The notes beneath the pieces were generated by a model, which saw only the letters and a program-made list of their open reading frames with translations, made no database searches and was not told the origin of the DNA. Of a stretch of DNA of 64,000 nt, positions 14,198 through 26,250 are shown piece after piece (the stretch's first letter is position 1; each line of letters begins with the position of its first letter). Source of the stretch: Rosa chinensis (Eukaryota > Streptophyta > Magnoliopsida > Rosales > Rosaceae); the NCBI RefSeq assembly GCF_002994745.2, contig NC_037088.1, forward strand, positions 60,282,397 to 60,346,396, in the 5' to 3' direction. Both the position numbers and the translations under genes were made by a program.

Positions 14198-15174
14198 GTT
14201 ATCAGCACGAGCCCTAACCCTAGCCCTAAAAACCAAAACCCTAAAACTCTTCTCACCAAATCTGCCGCAGCCTTACGCTCAATCGTTGCCCCCGCAGCCT
14301 TACGCTCGCTCGCTCGCTACTCCCGCAGCTCCTACGCGGCCCTGCGCTTGCTGCTCCCCTCTAGCACTCCTTGCATCTGCTGCCCCCGCAATCCACATCC
14401 CTACACTCGCTTGCTTCCCCCGCAATCCACAGCCCTACAACCAGCCCAGCGAGCTCCCCAGCGCTACTCGCCCGTGCTATCGGTGCCACCCGCAGCAGCC
14501 CCCGCGTCGGAACTCAACACTAATTAACCCTACCAGGTTATCCTCGCTGCCCCCTACAATGCCCGCGAAAGCTAGCCTGCTCTCACACTTGCTCGACCCG
14601 ACCTCGACTCAGTGACCCCACGGCCTCGAGACTCCTCGACCCCGAGGCCAGCGACTTCGCGACCACGCTGCAATCCTACAAGTCTGCTTGCTTGCACTAG
14701 AACTGAAGCTCGTCTCCAATCCTATGACAAGGACCAAATACGTTCTGCAATCCTAAGATGTATGTTTTACTAAAATTTCCCTTTTTTGAGTTTTCTCTTC
14801 TTTTTCCGGGGACTTGCAACCTCACTTCTTCTACCCCCCCCCCCCTTTCTTCATCATAGGGGAGACCAAATTAAGCGCAATTGTGGGGGTTCGTGCTCAC
14901 TCCAAGCTTAGAGTTTGTAGGGTCCTCCAAATTTAGAGTTTGTTGAGAAGTTATGATCGACCACAAACACATCATTGTTTAGATCTTATCCAACCCCTCT
15001 TGAAATCGAATTTCTTGGAAGCAACTAAGCTCGGAAATTCTTAATTTCTTGGAAGCGACTAAGCTCGGAAATTTCTAATTTCTTGGAAGCGACTAAGCTC
15101 GGAAATTTTATATGTTTTCGTGGTAGCCTTTTACGCTCCGAAACTAACCCTAATTACTTGTTCTCTTTCAGGAT
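14198..15174 (+). other. Copia leader / untranslated region, C-rich
   Basis: Between the 5' LTR and gag. Ala/Pro/Ser-rich open frames here (14078-14615) reflect a C-rich composition and have no family signature. A 3-copy short repeat of 'tttcttggaagc(g/a)actaagctcggaaatt' lies at about 15010-15105, directly before gag, and a C run lies at 14826-14836. Confidence 0.5.
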
Positions 15175-16224
15175 GAGTAACTTGGACAAATTGGACTTTG
15201 CTCCATTGGGAACAACTGGCTCTGGATATCACATGTGGGTTCGTGATGTCCGCCAACATCTCAAGACCGATGGAATCCTGGATATGATTCTAGAGTCTAG
15301 CCAGGACGTGCTAACTGTTGAGCAACCTCAAGCTTTGGAAGCAAATAGAGCAGCCTTAGAGGAAAATAAGGCCAAAGCCGTCATCCTAATGACTCGTCAT
15401 ATGGATGATTCACTCCAGTACAAGTGTATAAATGAAGAAGGCCCCAGAAGGCTGTGGGTCTCACTCGAAGAAAGATTTGGCAACGTCCGTGACTCCCTGC
15501 TTCCTGACCTAGAAGTGAGATGATATAGTCTCCGCTTCTATGATTTCAAGTTAGTTCTTGACTACAACTCAGAATCACTTCACATTAAATCCTTAATGGA
15601 ATTCTGTGGTAAAGAGATCACAAATGCAATGTTGATTGAGAAGACTCTCTCTACCTTCCCCGTCTCTGCATTGATGGTTGCTAAGAACTATCAAATTGAT
15701 GTTACTGCAGGACGGATCACAAGGTTTCATGAGCTCATTGGAGCTATGAATGTCGCTGAAAAGCATGACAACATCCTTATAAAGAACTATAATTTGAGAT
15801 CCGTGGAAATAGAGCATATTCCGGAATCCAATTATAGTCGCACCCCTAAGAGAAGGTGCCAAGAGAGAAACCCTAACCTTAGGGATACTTCTGTACGTTT
15901 TGGTCCATATAATCGCTCTACTTGGGAAGGTAACCGCCAAAATAGGCAAACACAGAACCGAAGAAGTTAACGTGGAAAGAGAGAGGGAGGCAAAGCCTCT
16001 AGCCATGTTGGTGGCGTCACTAACACTAAGAGCCATCTAAATGATGCTTTCAAAGCGCCTCAATCAATGGAGTCTGAGCAAAGAGATGTATGTTCTCGAT
16101 GTGGAGTATCCGGTTATTGGGCACACATTTGTAGAGCTAGTGAAGAATTGTCACTGCCTACAAAGTATATTGTGAAGCAAGAGAAGCTCACGATGTGGAA
16201 TAAGAAGATTAAGAAGATGATCTA
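15175..16224 (+). pseudogene. Copia gag (UBN2/retrotrans_gag) with zinc knuckle, broken
   Basis: Starts at ATGAGTAACTTGGAC (15173-15187). It reads LDFAPLGTTGSGYHMWVRDV and RRLWVSLEERFGN, which are Copia gag phrases, then a stop at about 15521 (TGA). It resumes as RFYDFKL...SLMEFCGKEITNAMLIEKTL. A second stop follows at 15968. The zinc knuckle near 16089-16133 reads CSRCGVSGYWAHICR. In the CX2CX4HX4C pattern the histidine position holds Tyr, so metal binding would be impaired. Polyprotein continuity into protease is lost before 16224. Confidence 0.75.
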
Positions 16225-16388
16225 GAGTGAAGGGTTGAAGACTACAAATTTGGCTGGGATCAATAGATCGCCAATTCTGTTAAGTCTTTATTTTTCCAAG
16301 AGATGTAATAGGCAATTGCCATATACATTGTAGTAAATCCCATTAGTTTAGTTTTTCTTCACAGAGGCTCATTCAAAATGATTATGAT

Positions 16389-17789
16389 TGTAATGCCCCG
16401 TACCTTAAAGTTTTTACTAGTTACATTTTACCGTTATTGACCGAGGAGTTGACTTTTTCTTTTGTCGGTTAAGTTAGAAAATTTTCTTGTGAATGTCGTA
16501 GTATACGAAAAATCGAGTTCGTGGACACATAGTTTTTTTAAATCGGAGTTTCTACAGAAAAGTTATGACCAAAATGGAAGTTACTATTCATGTGGATATT
16601 TTTGATATTTTATGGTGAACGGGAGGTTCTCTCATCTTGCATAAACTCAGCTTTAACTGCTAAGAAGATGTTGAGTAAGGGTTGCCACGCTTATTTGGCA
16701 CATGTGGTGAATACAGATGTAGAAGTTATGGATCTTAGCCAAATTTCGATTGTTTGTGACTATCCAGATGAATTGCCTGGTTTGCATTCGGTGCGAGAGA
16801 TAGATTTTGCCATTGATCTACTTCCTGGTACAGCACCCATCTCTCAGGCACCTTATAAAATGTCACCGGCGGAACTAAAGGAGTTGTACTTACAGTTACA
16901 AGAGTTAACTGACAAAGGATTTATACGACCTAGTGTATCTCCCTGGGGTGCACCTGTGTTGTTTGTGAAGAAGAAAGATGGTACCTTAAGGCTTTGTATT
17001 GATTACCTGAAACTAAACAGGGTTACTATAAGGAATAAATATCATTTGCCCCACATTGATGATTTTTTTGACCAGTTGAGGGGCGCTAAAGTATTCTCAA
17101 AGATTAATTTGAGGTCTGGATATCATCAGTTACGGATTAAGGAGGAGGATGTAGCCAAAACTGTTTTTCGATCATGTTATGGTCATTATGAGTTCCTTGT
17201 TATGCCTTTTGGGTTGACAAATGCACCCGCTGCTTTTATGGACCTCATGAACATGGTGTTTCGCCCGTACCTTGACCGCTTTGTGATTGTGTTTATTGAT
17301 GACATTTTGGTTTATTCTAAGAATGAGGAGTTACATACTGAGCATTTGAGTATTGTGTTGGAGACTTTGAGGATACACCAATTGTATGCTAAATTTAGTA
17401 AGTGTGAGTTTTGGCTTGACCATGTGACATTCTTGGGACATGTCATTTCAGCTGCAGGTGTTAGCGTTGACCCCCAAAAAGTTGAAGCGGTATTGATTTG
17501 GAAAAGACTTATTAATGTGACGGAAATTCGTAGTTTCTTGGGTCTTGCTGGTTATTATTGACGTTCTGTGCAAAATTTTTCTATAATCGCCGCTCCTCTT
17601 ACCAAGTTAACTAGAAAGGGTGTCAGATTTATTTGGTCTAAAAATTGTGAGCGGAGCTTTCAGGAACTCAAGAATCGTTTGACTAGTGCTCCAATTCTAG
17701 CCTTGCCGGATGATAGTGGGGAGTATGTAATTTACAGTGATGCCTCTAGACAAGGTTTGGGATGTGTCTTATCATATGAAGCATCTTAA
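16389..17789 (+). pseudogene. Ty3/Gypsy chromovirus (Tekay-like) fragment: LTR stub plus reverse transcriptase
   Basis: A TGTAATGCCCCGTACC start at 16389 looks like a Gypsy LTR terminus. It is joined directly to pol near 16610, so gag and protease are deleted. The frame from about 16590 reads [20 protein letters not shown], the RT start. It then shows [48 protein letters not shown] and the catalytic [13 protein letters not shown] stop at 17559-17561 interrupts GLAGYY*RSV, and the RNase H start (VIYSDASRQGLGCVL) ends at 17789. It is dead, but the RT core itself keeps its Asp residues. Confidence 0.85.
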
Positions 17790-19985
17790 GGTCCTAAGTT
17801 TGTAAAATCTCAATAAGGGAGTTGCTTGCTAAGTTGCCTTGGAATTTGTGATTTCCTATCCACTTCATTTCTCTAACCCCTCGCCCTAAGCCTCAGTATA
17901 ACCTAATAAAAGTCTTTTTTGATCCAAGATGGTTTGTGCATGACCCGTGGAGATGAGATTGAAAAGCAACCATATGGCGGCATTTGCATGAGATTGTTTA
18001 AGTGATAGTGTGGCTAATCTTTAAACACTTGTGTGAAAATTAGAGTGAAAATCTAGTGAGTTTATGGTTAGCACGGTTTTGTTGTGCAAGCTTGGTTTTG
18101 GTACATCAAAGTGACAATCATGGCATGTCATACATTTTACTCTAGCATTTGTCCCATAGCTTCATAAACTTTTGAGACATGACTTGATTTTCTTGCCTTG
18201 AGCAAATTGTGTTCTTTGAGGATAATGTTAGAAGGATTAGGTTGTGTTAGTTTTGTTATGTTTTGGATTTGGGTTAATGCTTTTGCTTGAGGACAAGCAA
18301 TATACAAGTTTGGGGGTATTTGTTGAGTCACAAATTACTTATGCAATTATGCCCCATAATTATGAAAATTGATTTGTCTTCCATGATATTTTACCATTTT
18401 TAATCCATTTCCTTTTATTTGTAGGAAACCTTGCATTGAGAATAAAATGACTATTTGAGGCTTGAAATGCTGAGATTTGAAGCTAGGGGAATAAGACAGG
18501 GAGATTGGAAGAAAATTGCAAATCGACTTTTCCGGCGACTTTTCAGGCAAACTTTTCCGGCGAGCAGCCACTCATTGAGGGTCTTTTCTCCAGCAAAGGA
18601 GGACCATGGTTGTGAGAATATCCCATCACTTGAAATTCAAATATCTCCCTACACCTTGTCATTTTGTCACCTTGTCAATTTGGGACCATTTGGGGGACAA
18701 TGGTGTAAGAGCATCTCTTGCACACTTTGGGACCAAAAAGGACATACATAGCTGATCAAAGAGATGCCAAAGACCAATTATTCAGAATTCTTCACTCCAT
18801 TCAATCAGCTTCATCCTATCCAAGATCCATTTTCTCTTTAGAGAAGAGACCACCATTTCCACCACTAAAACCACCATCTCCACCTCTAAAACCTCCATTT
18901 TCCTCCACTACAACCTGTATTTCCTCCACCACTCAACACCAAAACTCATCCTAGAGATCCCAAATTTCATTATTCTTACCAATATCAAGAGCTTGGAGCA
19001 AGGAGAAGGAGGTGACTACCACCACATCATGTTCTCGGAGACCCATCTCCACCACCTCTTCCGGCATCATCAATAGTCACCATTTACTCTCTATCTCTTT
19101 ATGTATTTGATGTTTAATAGAATGTTGAAGCTTGTGTATCTAGCTATGTGTGAGTAGTGAACTAGTTGGGGCTAGGGTTGAAAGCCCTAGCCAAACTTGC
19201 TTGTATTGACGCTTCTGTTTATAAATTGATGCAAATTCATGTTGTCATTCTCACATGCTAAGTCAATAGTTGAATGCATTACTTAGACCTAATCAATTTG
19301 AGTTATGTGTTTGCCATGACATGAAGTTTTTCCTAGAGATTGATTACCTTTAGACAAAAAGGGAGCATGAAAGCACACCATGTGTGCATGTGAGGGTAGT
19401 GAGCTAAAATCACCTAGAGATAGGATTGGTTTGCTTGCTTGGTTACCTAAACTCTAAGCTTTATGCATTTAGGGGCAAATGATTGAGACCTATCCGGTAA
19501 TTGAATTTGTCTCTAGGTAATTAGCTCTAGACTTATCCAGTTAGAGTTAATAAAATGAAAGGGGTTTAAGCCTTAGTAGTCCTATCCGGATGTTAAGAGG
19601 GTAGTTGGACAATTAGCTTTGCATCATTCATATTCAATTGCTTTAATGCTTGCAAGGGAGGCAAAACGTGAAACCCGATACCTAACTCCCATACATTTGA
19701 TAACAACTTGTTTTGTTTAGCTTAATTTATATTACTTGCTTTCATTGTTTCAATTTGAATAGAAACCAATCTCAAAATCAAAATCAAATCTCTACACACC
19801 ATCTTGCACATACTCACCATGAACTTTGGCTCACTTGTGAGCCTTTGTTTGTGATCGTACATTTGTATATTCTTCTAGTTTTTCTTTAGGTTTTCCCTAG
19901 CTAGGAAAGGATTTACCAATCCACGTGGGTTCGACATCCTTACTTCATCCCCTATTCTATAACTTGTACCTCTTGCACTTGAGGG
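17790..19985 (+). mobile_element. Tat/Athila-like Gypsy 3' end and LTR, nested
   Basis: Near 18280-18320 the sequence reads GCTTGAGGACAAGCAA, then AAGTTTGGGGGTATT. This is the conserved polypurine-tract context of Tat/Athila-type Gypsy elements. An LTR then begins at TGTTGAG (18321). It runs without pol domains to about 19985, where Copia coding resumes. The LTR's 3' limit was not fixed by a second copy. The orientation is the same as the enclosing Copia element. Confidence 0.6.
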
Positions 19986-20530
19986 TGGCTTTAATGCTAA
20001 CACTGTCCTGCGTCCACTATCCCCATCCCAAAACAACATGCGTTTTGGAAAGTTTTGCTGATATTGGGTATCTCTCTGACCCATACAAAGGTTATTCCCA
20101 AACTGGTTAAGTGTTCATCATGGGTAAAGACATGATATATTGGAGGTCTACAACGTAGACCCTAGTCACTATATCTTCGAACAATGTAGAGATTATTGCT
20201 CTTCACGAAGTGGTTCGTGAATCTTTATAGATTGGATCCATAATTATGCATGTTCGAACAATTGTGATTTGAAGTCTACCATAGATGAGCTTACGAGCAT
20301 TCAAGGTAATGCTACTTGTGTTGAACAAATGAAGCAAGGCTACATCAAAAGCAACAATACCAATGATAATCAGCACCAACAAACTCTCCTCAAGATCAAA
20401 GTGAATTAGGTTCAATCTGAGGACAGTCTGGCAGGCTTGCTCACTAAGTTATTACCTAAATTCTACTTTCAAAAAACATGTTGGTAGCATCGTTTGCGGA
20501 AGTTATCCGAACTCCAATGACCGTAATCAT
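19986..20530 (+). pseudogene. Copia RT/RNase H C-terminal relic
   Basis: Translation with frameshifts gives ADIGYLSDPYKGYSQTG, then a stop, then IYWRS and TISSNNVEIIALHEVVRE, all Copia RNase H phrases. Near 20320-20520 it gives EQMKQGYIKSNNT, QQTLLKIKVN and SEDSLAGLLTKLLPK, then LRKLSELQ, the usual Copia C-terminus. Multiple stops are present. This restores the Copia frame after the Gypsy insertions, showing both sides belonged to one element. Confidence 0.75.
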
Positions 20531-20713
20531 TAGGGGGAGATGCAGACATCAGGGGGAGGTGTCTACATGTATGGTCTCGAAACGTGAATGATGTGTTGTG
20601 CTCTTTTTCCCCTTCGACCGAGGTTATTTTTGTCCCACTGGGTTTTTGTTACTCAACAAGGTTTTTAGAGAGGCAACGAGAGAAGCACAGCGTTTGGGCG
20701 ACACAAGGGGGAG

Positions 20714-20936
20714 TGTTCAAGTAAATCCTTATTTGTTTGTCTGGCCCAAACTCTAGGTTACTTGACCTAGTGGTAATATAGTTTAATTAAAAGGATCTAG
20801 ATATTCCTATTCAATGTATGATTACTTTTCCTTATATGATTCGGATTCAATGCATTGTAATCCTTTATATAAATAGGCATCTATTATCAATGAGAATATA
20901 CAACAATTTTCTCTCAATTTCTGATTCTCTAAAACA
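20714..20936 (+). repeat. 3' LTR of the Copia element
   Basis: Follows GGGGGAG. Starts TGTTCAAGTAAATCC and ends CTAAAACA. It is collinear with 13984-14197 through GACCTAGTGGTAATA, ATTCAATGTATGATTAC and TATATAAATAGGC. The many small differences from the 5' LTR imply an old insertion. Confidence 0.75.
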
Positions 20937-22600
20937 ATAATATCATCTTTTTTTATTTTATTTTTCATATGAACGCAATAGAAAAATTTAAACAGCAACT
21001 TGTTTTGTTCGTTCTATCAAATCCTAATCTAATTTATTTGAGCATTATCAAACACATTATCCTACCTTAATTTCTTTAGCATATTTAGTTTTCTCACCAT
21101 CTACTTAAACTATTTAATTATCTTTTTAAATGAAAACTAGTTTTAAGTTCTTTGAGGTATATCAAGGTGTTTAACACTGTTTGTTTTTTTTTTTTCCATA
21201 TACTCTCGAGTCTTAGGGGGGTTTATTGTATTTGGATTTGTGCAGACTTTTTTTAAATGACAGACTTTTTGAAAAGTCCACAGACTCTTTAAAAAGTCGA
21301 TAGACTGTTATGGATTTCTTAAAACCATTGATTTTAGCAACAGACTTTTATTGATTCATGAAAATCTATATACTTTATTATGAATGACTTCTATAGATTT
21401 CCTAGGATGTACAAAATATATAAAAAAAACAAAAACAAATGCAGCCCAAACACAAAACAAAATAATAACTTGTTGTCTCTTCAATGCTCCAGTATCTTCT
21501 AATAGAAATTGACTCAAATAAATGATTGTTAGTCTGTCTAGCGAGTTTGTTCTCATTTCTAATCTCCCAACAACATAAATATACAATATAGATCACTTGA
21601 CGTTTATGGTTAATTATTCTCACTTGACGTTATATTACAATAAGCATCGAAGATGACGTACCGAACACTAACAAAAGGCTCCACTAATTCAATATATTAA
21701 CATTTTGTCCTAACAGAAGTCTGTTGTAAATGTTCACCTACAAAACGATGAGAGGAAAACCTAGAAAAGGAGGTTTAGGTAATTGAACTGCTCAAAGTCT
21801 CCAAAGATAATCAAATGAACTAGAAAGGACCAAATATGGGCCAACTGGCCAAGACCGGTAAGTTTTGTCTTCAAGTAACCCTACTTTTTTAAAGCCACCA
21901 AAAGGTTAAGTAGTAACTTTATCCAATTATCCCTCGAGTGTATGATTGCTCGAGTAAGCTATTCCCTTTCCTAGATGAAAAAAAGAAAAGAAAAGATAAC
22001 ATAAAATAAGAGAATAAGCTATGAAGCACCAAAAGTAATTATATAGTCCAGGTCACTAAACTACGACTGTACTATAGTGATGGCTTTGTATTATTCTTAC
22101 AAATTTAATGGAAGGTGACACCTAATATATGCATTTCTTTCCCTTTGATAAAGAGGTGACACCTATCTTCTTCTCCTTCTTTTTATTATTATTTTTTTTA
22201 ATAAGGATGAGTGTGGAACCGATATTATCCAATAGCTTTGAGTACAAACATAAATGATTAAATGCCTTATTGTCAATACCCCGCTCAAAGAGTTACTTAC
22301 AAGCATATCATTTTGAAGACTTTCAACGAGCAAATGAGACTCAGCCTCTAACCAAGTAGTACGCGCATCTTTTTGTAACTCGAATTGCCCAAATAAGGTG
22401 ATACCTACCATATTAATATTCACTGTATGTGGGATATCAAATTAACGGGCTCTATCATAAACATATAATATGAGTGTAGGCATTGGGCCATTGGGTTTGT
22501 ACTTTGTAGGCAAATGGGGTCGAGTGAACCACATGATTTTTGTTTCTTTTTACTTTTTCAAAAGACAATTTGAGCACCTCCGGTGCGTAGAATAATTCTC
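20937..22600. other. gene-free, repeat-derived AT-rich stretch
   Basis: Around 21205-21360 is a MITE-like tract starting with GGGGGGTTTATTGTATTTGG and repeating 'cagactttt(t/g)aaaagtc' words, related in style to 2690-2852. No exon chain was seen. The rest shows nothing assignable. Confidence 0.4.
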
Positions 22601-23320
22601 GTTCGCCTCCATATTTATGTTTTTCTTAAGACATAAAATTAAGGAGAACAAATTTGACCCTACAATCAATGAAATTAAAGGGAAGTAATGGTAGCAATAA
22701 ATGCAACTGTTAATGTAGCCGTAAATGCGACGATTAATGCGACATTTAGTGTGGTAATCATGTCCGCCAATAAGTGACGGTTACTGTAGGAGTAAGTGCG
22801 GTCTTAATGGTGACTTGCTACCTAAGTTATTGGTAACTTGTCGTGCAAGTTTACTTGCAGCCTAAGTCATAAGTCGCCCATAAATAGGGACAAAATGACC
22901 AGGTATGACATTAAACTCTAATTGAGACTTTTATACTCGACTCAAAAAAATACCAACTTCGGCATCGGAGAGTCTTTTGCAGATATCCCTCCCCCCTCTC
23001 ATGTTTCGCACCGACAGCGAAGAGGAGTCTCCTCTTCCTCGTCAAAGCCAAGAAGCGGAGAGAAGCTATGGAGGGAGCTTATGTAGGGAGACTACATAGA
23101 GAGGTTTCAGAGAGGAGAGCGATTACGGAGAGAGGCTATGGGGGGAGACTACAGAGGGAGGTTACGAAGGGAGACTACAAAGGGAGGTTACTTAGGGAGA
23201 CTACAAAAGGAGGTGATAGAGAGAGGTTACAGAGCGAAAAGGAATCATGGAGCGGTGACAAGTTACGAAGCCAAGGGGAGTCTTCACTTCGTGAACATCA
23301 AGTCAACGATAAATAGAAGC
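22601..23320 (+). repeat. LTR-like tract with internal short tandem repeats
   Basis: From 22670 the sequence repeats 'aatgcgac(g/a)(a/t)ttaatg' words. Near 22965 it reads ACTTCGGCATCGGAGAGTC, a phrase found at the ends of some plant Gypsy LTRs. From about 23065 to 23245 a degenerate 15-30 bp unit (gagaggttac/agggagactac) repeats many times and creates an Arg/Gly-rich open frame (23068-23316). This is probably a repeat artefact, not a gene. LTR boundaries were not fixed. Confidence 0.4.
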
Positions 23321-23633
23321 TTCTCGATTGTCCCCACTTCAGCTTCCGCTCCAGTCCGCATTAATTGTTTGGTCAAATTCCTAGTTGGAATTTTTCACCA
23401 CCAACAGGTCAAGCATTTGAAAAAAAAAATATGTTTAAGACATTCACCCTTTCATACTCATTTGTCACCTAAGATGATGATCGTTCAAGCATGACTTTGG
23501 TCCTTTGGATTAGAACTAAAGAGTATATTTAAGTATGAAACTTATCAAATTTGCAAGAGAATGAAATGAATTTGTGAAGAAATATACTGTCAATTTAAAT
23601 GTTTTTCTGTTAAGATAAATCTATAGATCTACA

Positions 23634-24822
23634 AGACACAATCCTCCTCATACTAAGGAAACTGGGTTTATATACAAGGGTTGGAAAATGCGCACGCGCC
23701 TGGTGTCATTGAGAGAGAGTGATGCTCCATCTGACGGTGCGTCCTTGGGGCGTTGTCGTAGGACGGGCCGGTGATGGTTCTGTGCACTCCGGCGAGGGTT
23801 TCTGGCTGAGACGTGGCCCAGGGCTGGTGGATGGTGGTTGTTTCCTGGGTTGGACAAAGGGATCTCGATCTGTCCTTCGTGGGTTGTGGGAGAGAGCAGG
23901 TGAGGAGTGGTCGTACGATGACGTTGGCCGGCGGCGAACTCTAGAGTCCTCAAAGCACCAGAGATCTGGGCGATGGCAGCGACTTCAAGCTTTGGACAGA
24001 GTCGATCCCGAAAGGGATCTATTTCACCTTGGGATCTGGTGGCTGTTGTCAGAAGAACTGGATCCGTGGTATAGCGATGCTATGCGGTGATGTGGTGTTA
24101 CATTGCGGCGGCGCGGTGGAGCGAGAGTATGGTGGTGGCGATGGCTGCCTATGGCGCTAGAGGTCCTTACTGGGGAGAGTGGTGATTGGGCCAGGCCTTT
24201 GGTCTTGGGCCCTTGCCTGTTGTGCTTTATTTTTTGTTGGTATAGTTGTTCTGTTTGTTTAATTGTTTTGTTGACAATAAGTCTCTACCATGTTTGGGTA
24301 TGGCGAAGTGGGCCTTGTGCTTGTCTATGCACCTTGTGTGCCTAGTATGCTCTAGGTAGGTAGCGAGTTCCTGACTTTGTCAAATGGTCGCAACCTCCTA
24401 CTGGCAGTAACGTATCTGCTCTAGGTAGGCGGCGAGTTCCTTACTTGGTCAAATGGTCGCTGGCTCCTAGTGGCAGGGTGAAACTAAGTGTCACTGGATT
24501 TATTTTCTAGTGGCAACATAATGGGAAAGCTGTGCGTATGGAAATTATGTTATGCTGTAATCGAGTTGCAGATTGAGTTATTTTTCCGTTGTGTCACTGC
24601 TGTGTCAAAGAAAATAGAGTCGCCAGTAGAGCGCTCTTTGCTAATTGGTGCCTAGTTGAATACAGTTGTTTAGTAGAGACTCATGATAGTATTTCAGGAT
24701 GTTCTCTAGTTGCCTATTGTAATAAGGGGTTTTGGCTTAATATCCCCCCCTTATATTCAACAGTTTTATTAATCAAAACTTGAGGGCAGCCGCACCGCCC
24801 TTTCTTAAAAAAAAAAAAAAAA
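23634..24822 (+). mobile_element. poly(A) retroposon, LINE-derived or non-autonomous
   Basis: Ends in a 16-A tail (24807-24822). Flanks are CTATAGATCTACA (23621-23633) and CTATACATCTACA (24823-24835), 12 of 13 identical, a retroposition-type duplication. The interior is GC-richer and has an open frame of 123 codons (23719-24090) with no recognised domain. It also has a 2-copy, about 69-bp repeat beginning GCTCTAGGTAGG at 24349 and 24418. No RT or RNase H was seen. Confidence 0.75.
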
Positions 24823-24997
24823 CTATACATCTACATCAAATATGATTTTGTAAGAATAAATGCACTTAACAACTAAAAGTCTAAAACTACCATCTTGCCA
24901 GTAAAAGTACAGACCTAAAGTCCTAAATTTGTTTGCATTTCAATGTTCCACAAGTGAACATAATTAGCATCCAGCACATGTTAGAAAAAAACAAACA

Positions 24998-25641
24998 ACA
25001 AGAGTCTTTTAAAAAAAAAACAAAAAAAGACAACATATATAAGAGTCTCAACAACACAAAAATTGGTGAGGTGTACGTGGGAAAACATTTCCATTTCTCA
25101 TCATTTGAAGTTTTGAACGGACTTCATTAGCACGATTCTTGAATAACCACTATTATGTACGATCATAATATGAAACTGAATGCGGATTGCCGGATTAATA
25201 GACCTTAATTTTTGTATAAGAGTCTTTTAAAAAAAAACAAAAAAAGACAACATAAGAGTCTCAACAACACAAAAATTGGCGAGGTGTACGTGGGAAAACA
25301 TTTCCATTTCTCATCATTTGAAGTTTTGAATGGACTTCATTAGCATGAGTCTTAAATAACCACTATTATGTACGATCATAATATGAAACTGAATGCGGAT
25401 TGCCGGATTAATAGACCTTAATTTTTGTACAAGAGTCTTTTAAAAAAAACAAAAAAAGACAACATAAGAGTCTCAACAACACAAAAATTGGCGAGGTGTA
25501 CGTGGGAAAACATTTCCATTTCTCATCATTTGAAGTTTTGAACAGACTTCATTAGCACGAGTCTTAAATAACCACTATTATGTACTATCATAATTTGAAA
25601 CTGAATGCGGATTGCCAGATTAATAGACCTTAATTTTTGCC
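24998..25641 (+). repeat. tandem array, about 216-bp unit, 3 copies
   Basis: Copies start at about 24998, 25217 and 25433 with AGAGTCTTTTAAAAAAAA. They run through GAGTCTCAACAACACAAAAA, ATTTCCATTTCTCATCATTT and GAATGCGGATTGCC to CCTTAATTTTTG. Copies differ by few substitutions and small indels, so the array is fairly young. No coding content was seen. Confidence 0.9.
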
Positions 25642-25768
25642 CTTGTACGTTATGCATAACATTAGTAAAATGAAAACCATAAAATACATGCGGGAAGAGG
25701 AAATGAGAGAGACTAGGGCTAGGAAAGTGGAGCATTGAGAAAATGACTTCAGGTTTACTTTCCTAATA

Positions 25769-26044
25769 GGGAGAATTTTACAAATGGTCACTTAACTATG
25801 ACTCATTCGACACTTTGGTCACTGAAGTTTCAAATATATCACTTTGGTCACTCAACTAATAAACTGTCAATCACTTAAGTCATCCAAAGAGTATTTTTTA
25901 TAATTTTTTTTAATGAAAAAAATTAACAAAGTGACTTAAGTGATTGACAATGTAATAGTTGAGTGACCAAAGTGATATATTTGAAACTTTAGTGACCAAA
26001 GTGTCGAATGAGTCATAATTGATGACAATTTGTGAAATTTTCTC
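25769..26044. mobile_element. long-hairpin MITE, Mutator-like
   Basis: The left arm GGGAGAATTTTACAAATGG...CACTTTGGTCACTC folds back on the right arm ...GAGTGACCAAAGTG...ACAATTTGTGAAATTTTCTC, with over 100 bp of near-perfect complementarity. Flanks TTCCTAATA (25760-25768) and TTTCTAATA (26045-26053) form a 9-bp duplication with one mismatch, as in Mutator-like elements. It could give a hairpin RNA precursor if transcribed. Confidence 0.85.
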
Positions 26045-26250
26045 TTTCTAATATAGGAGGAGGACTTAATAAGCTCTAGCTTAATAGACTTTGCGCACTA
26101 TCGGACATCGTACGTAGTAGGCCTGGGACAGTCTAGCAACATTATTAAAGTATTTTCGGAGCGTAGAAGTGCATGCTTTATTATGAGCTATGATTTTGGG
26201 AGTCATTTTATGAGGTCCTAGATATTATGGCAGTCACAGACCCATCTTTA

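Larger units (their letters stand above)
13984..20936 (+). mobile_element. Ty1/Copia LTR retrotransposon, with Gypsy pieces in its middle
   Basis: Direct LTRs of about 214-223 bp (13984-14197 and 20714-20936) bracket a Copia gag at the 5' side and a Copia RNase H end at the 3' side, followed by a purine-rich GGGGGAG tract just before the 3' LTR. Candidate 5-bp duplications AGAAT (13979-13983) and ATAAT (20937-20941) match at 4 of 5. Protease, integrase and most of RT are gone. In their place are a Tekay-like Gypsy fragment (16389-17789) and a Tat-like 3' end plus LTR (17790-about 19985). The element is dead. Confidence 0.75.

Noticed and set aside
14078..14615. Ala/Pro-rich frames of 109-149 codons
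   Set aside because: Overlap the Copia LTR and leader; composition effect of a C-rich tract.
23068..23494. Arg/Gly-rich frames
   Set aside because: Generated by short tandem repeats in an LTR-like tract.
24998..25641. CRISPR-like regular repeat spacing
   Set aside because: Whole 216-bp units repeat with no unique spacers; eukaryotic tandem array.
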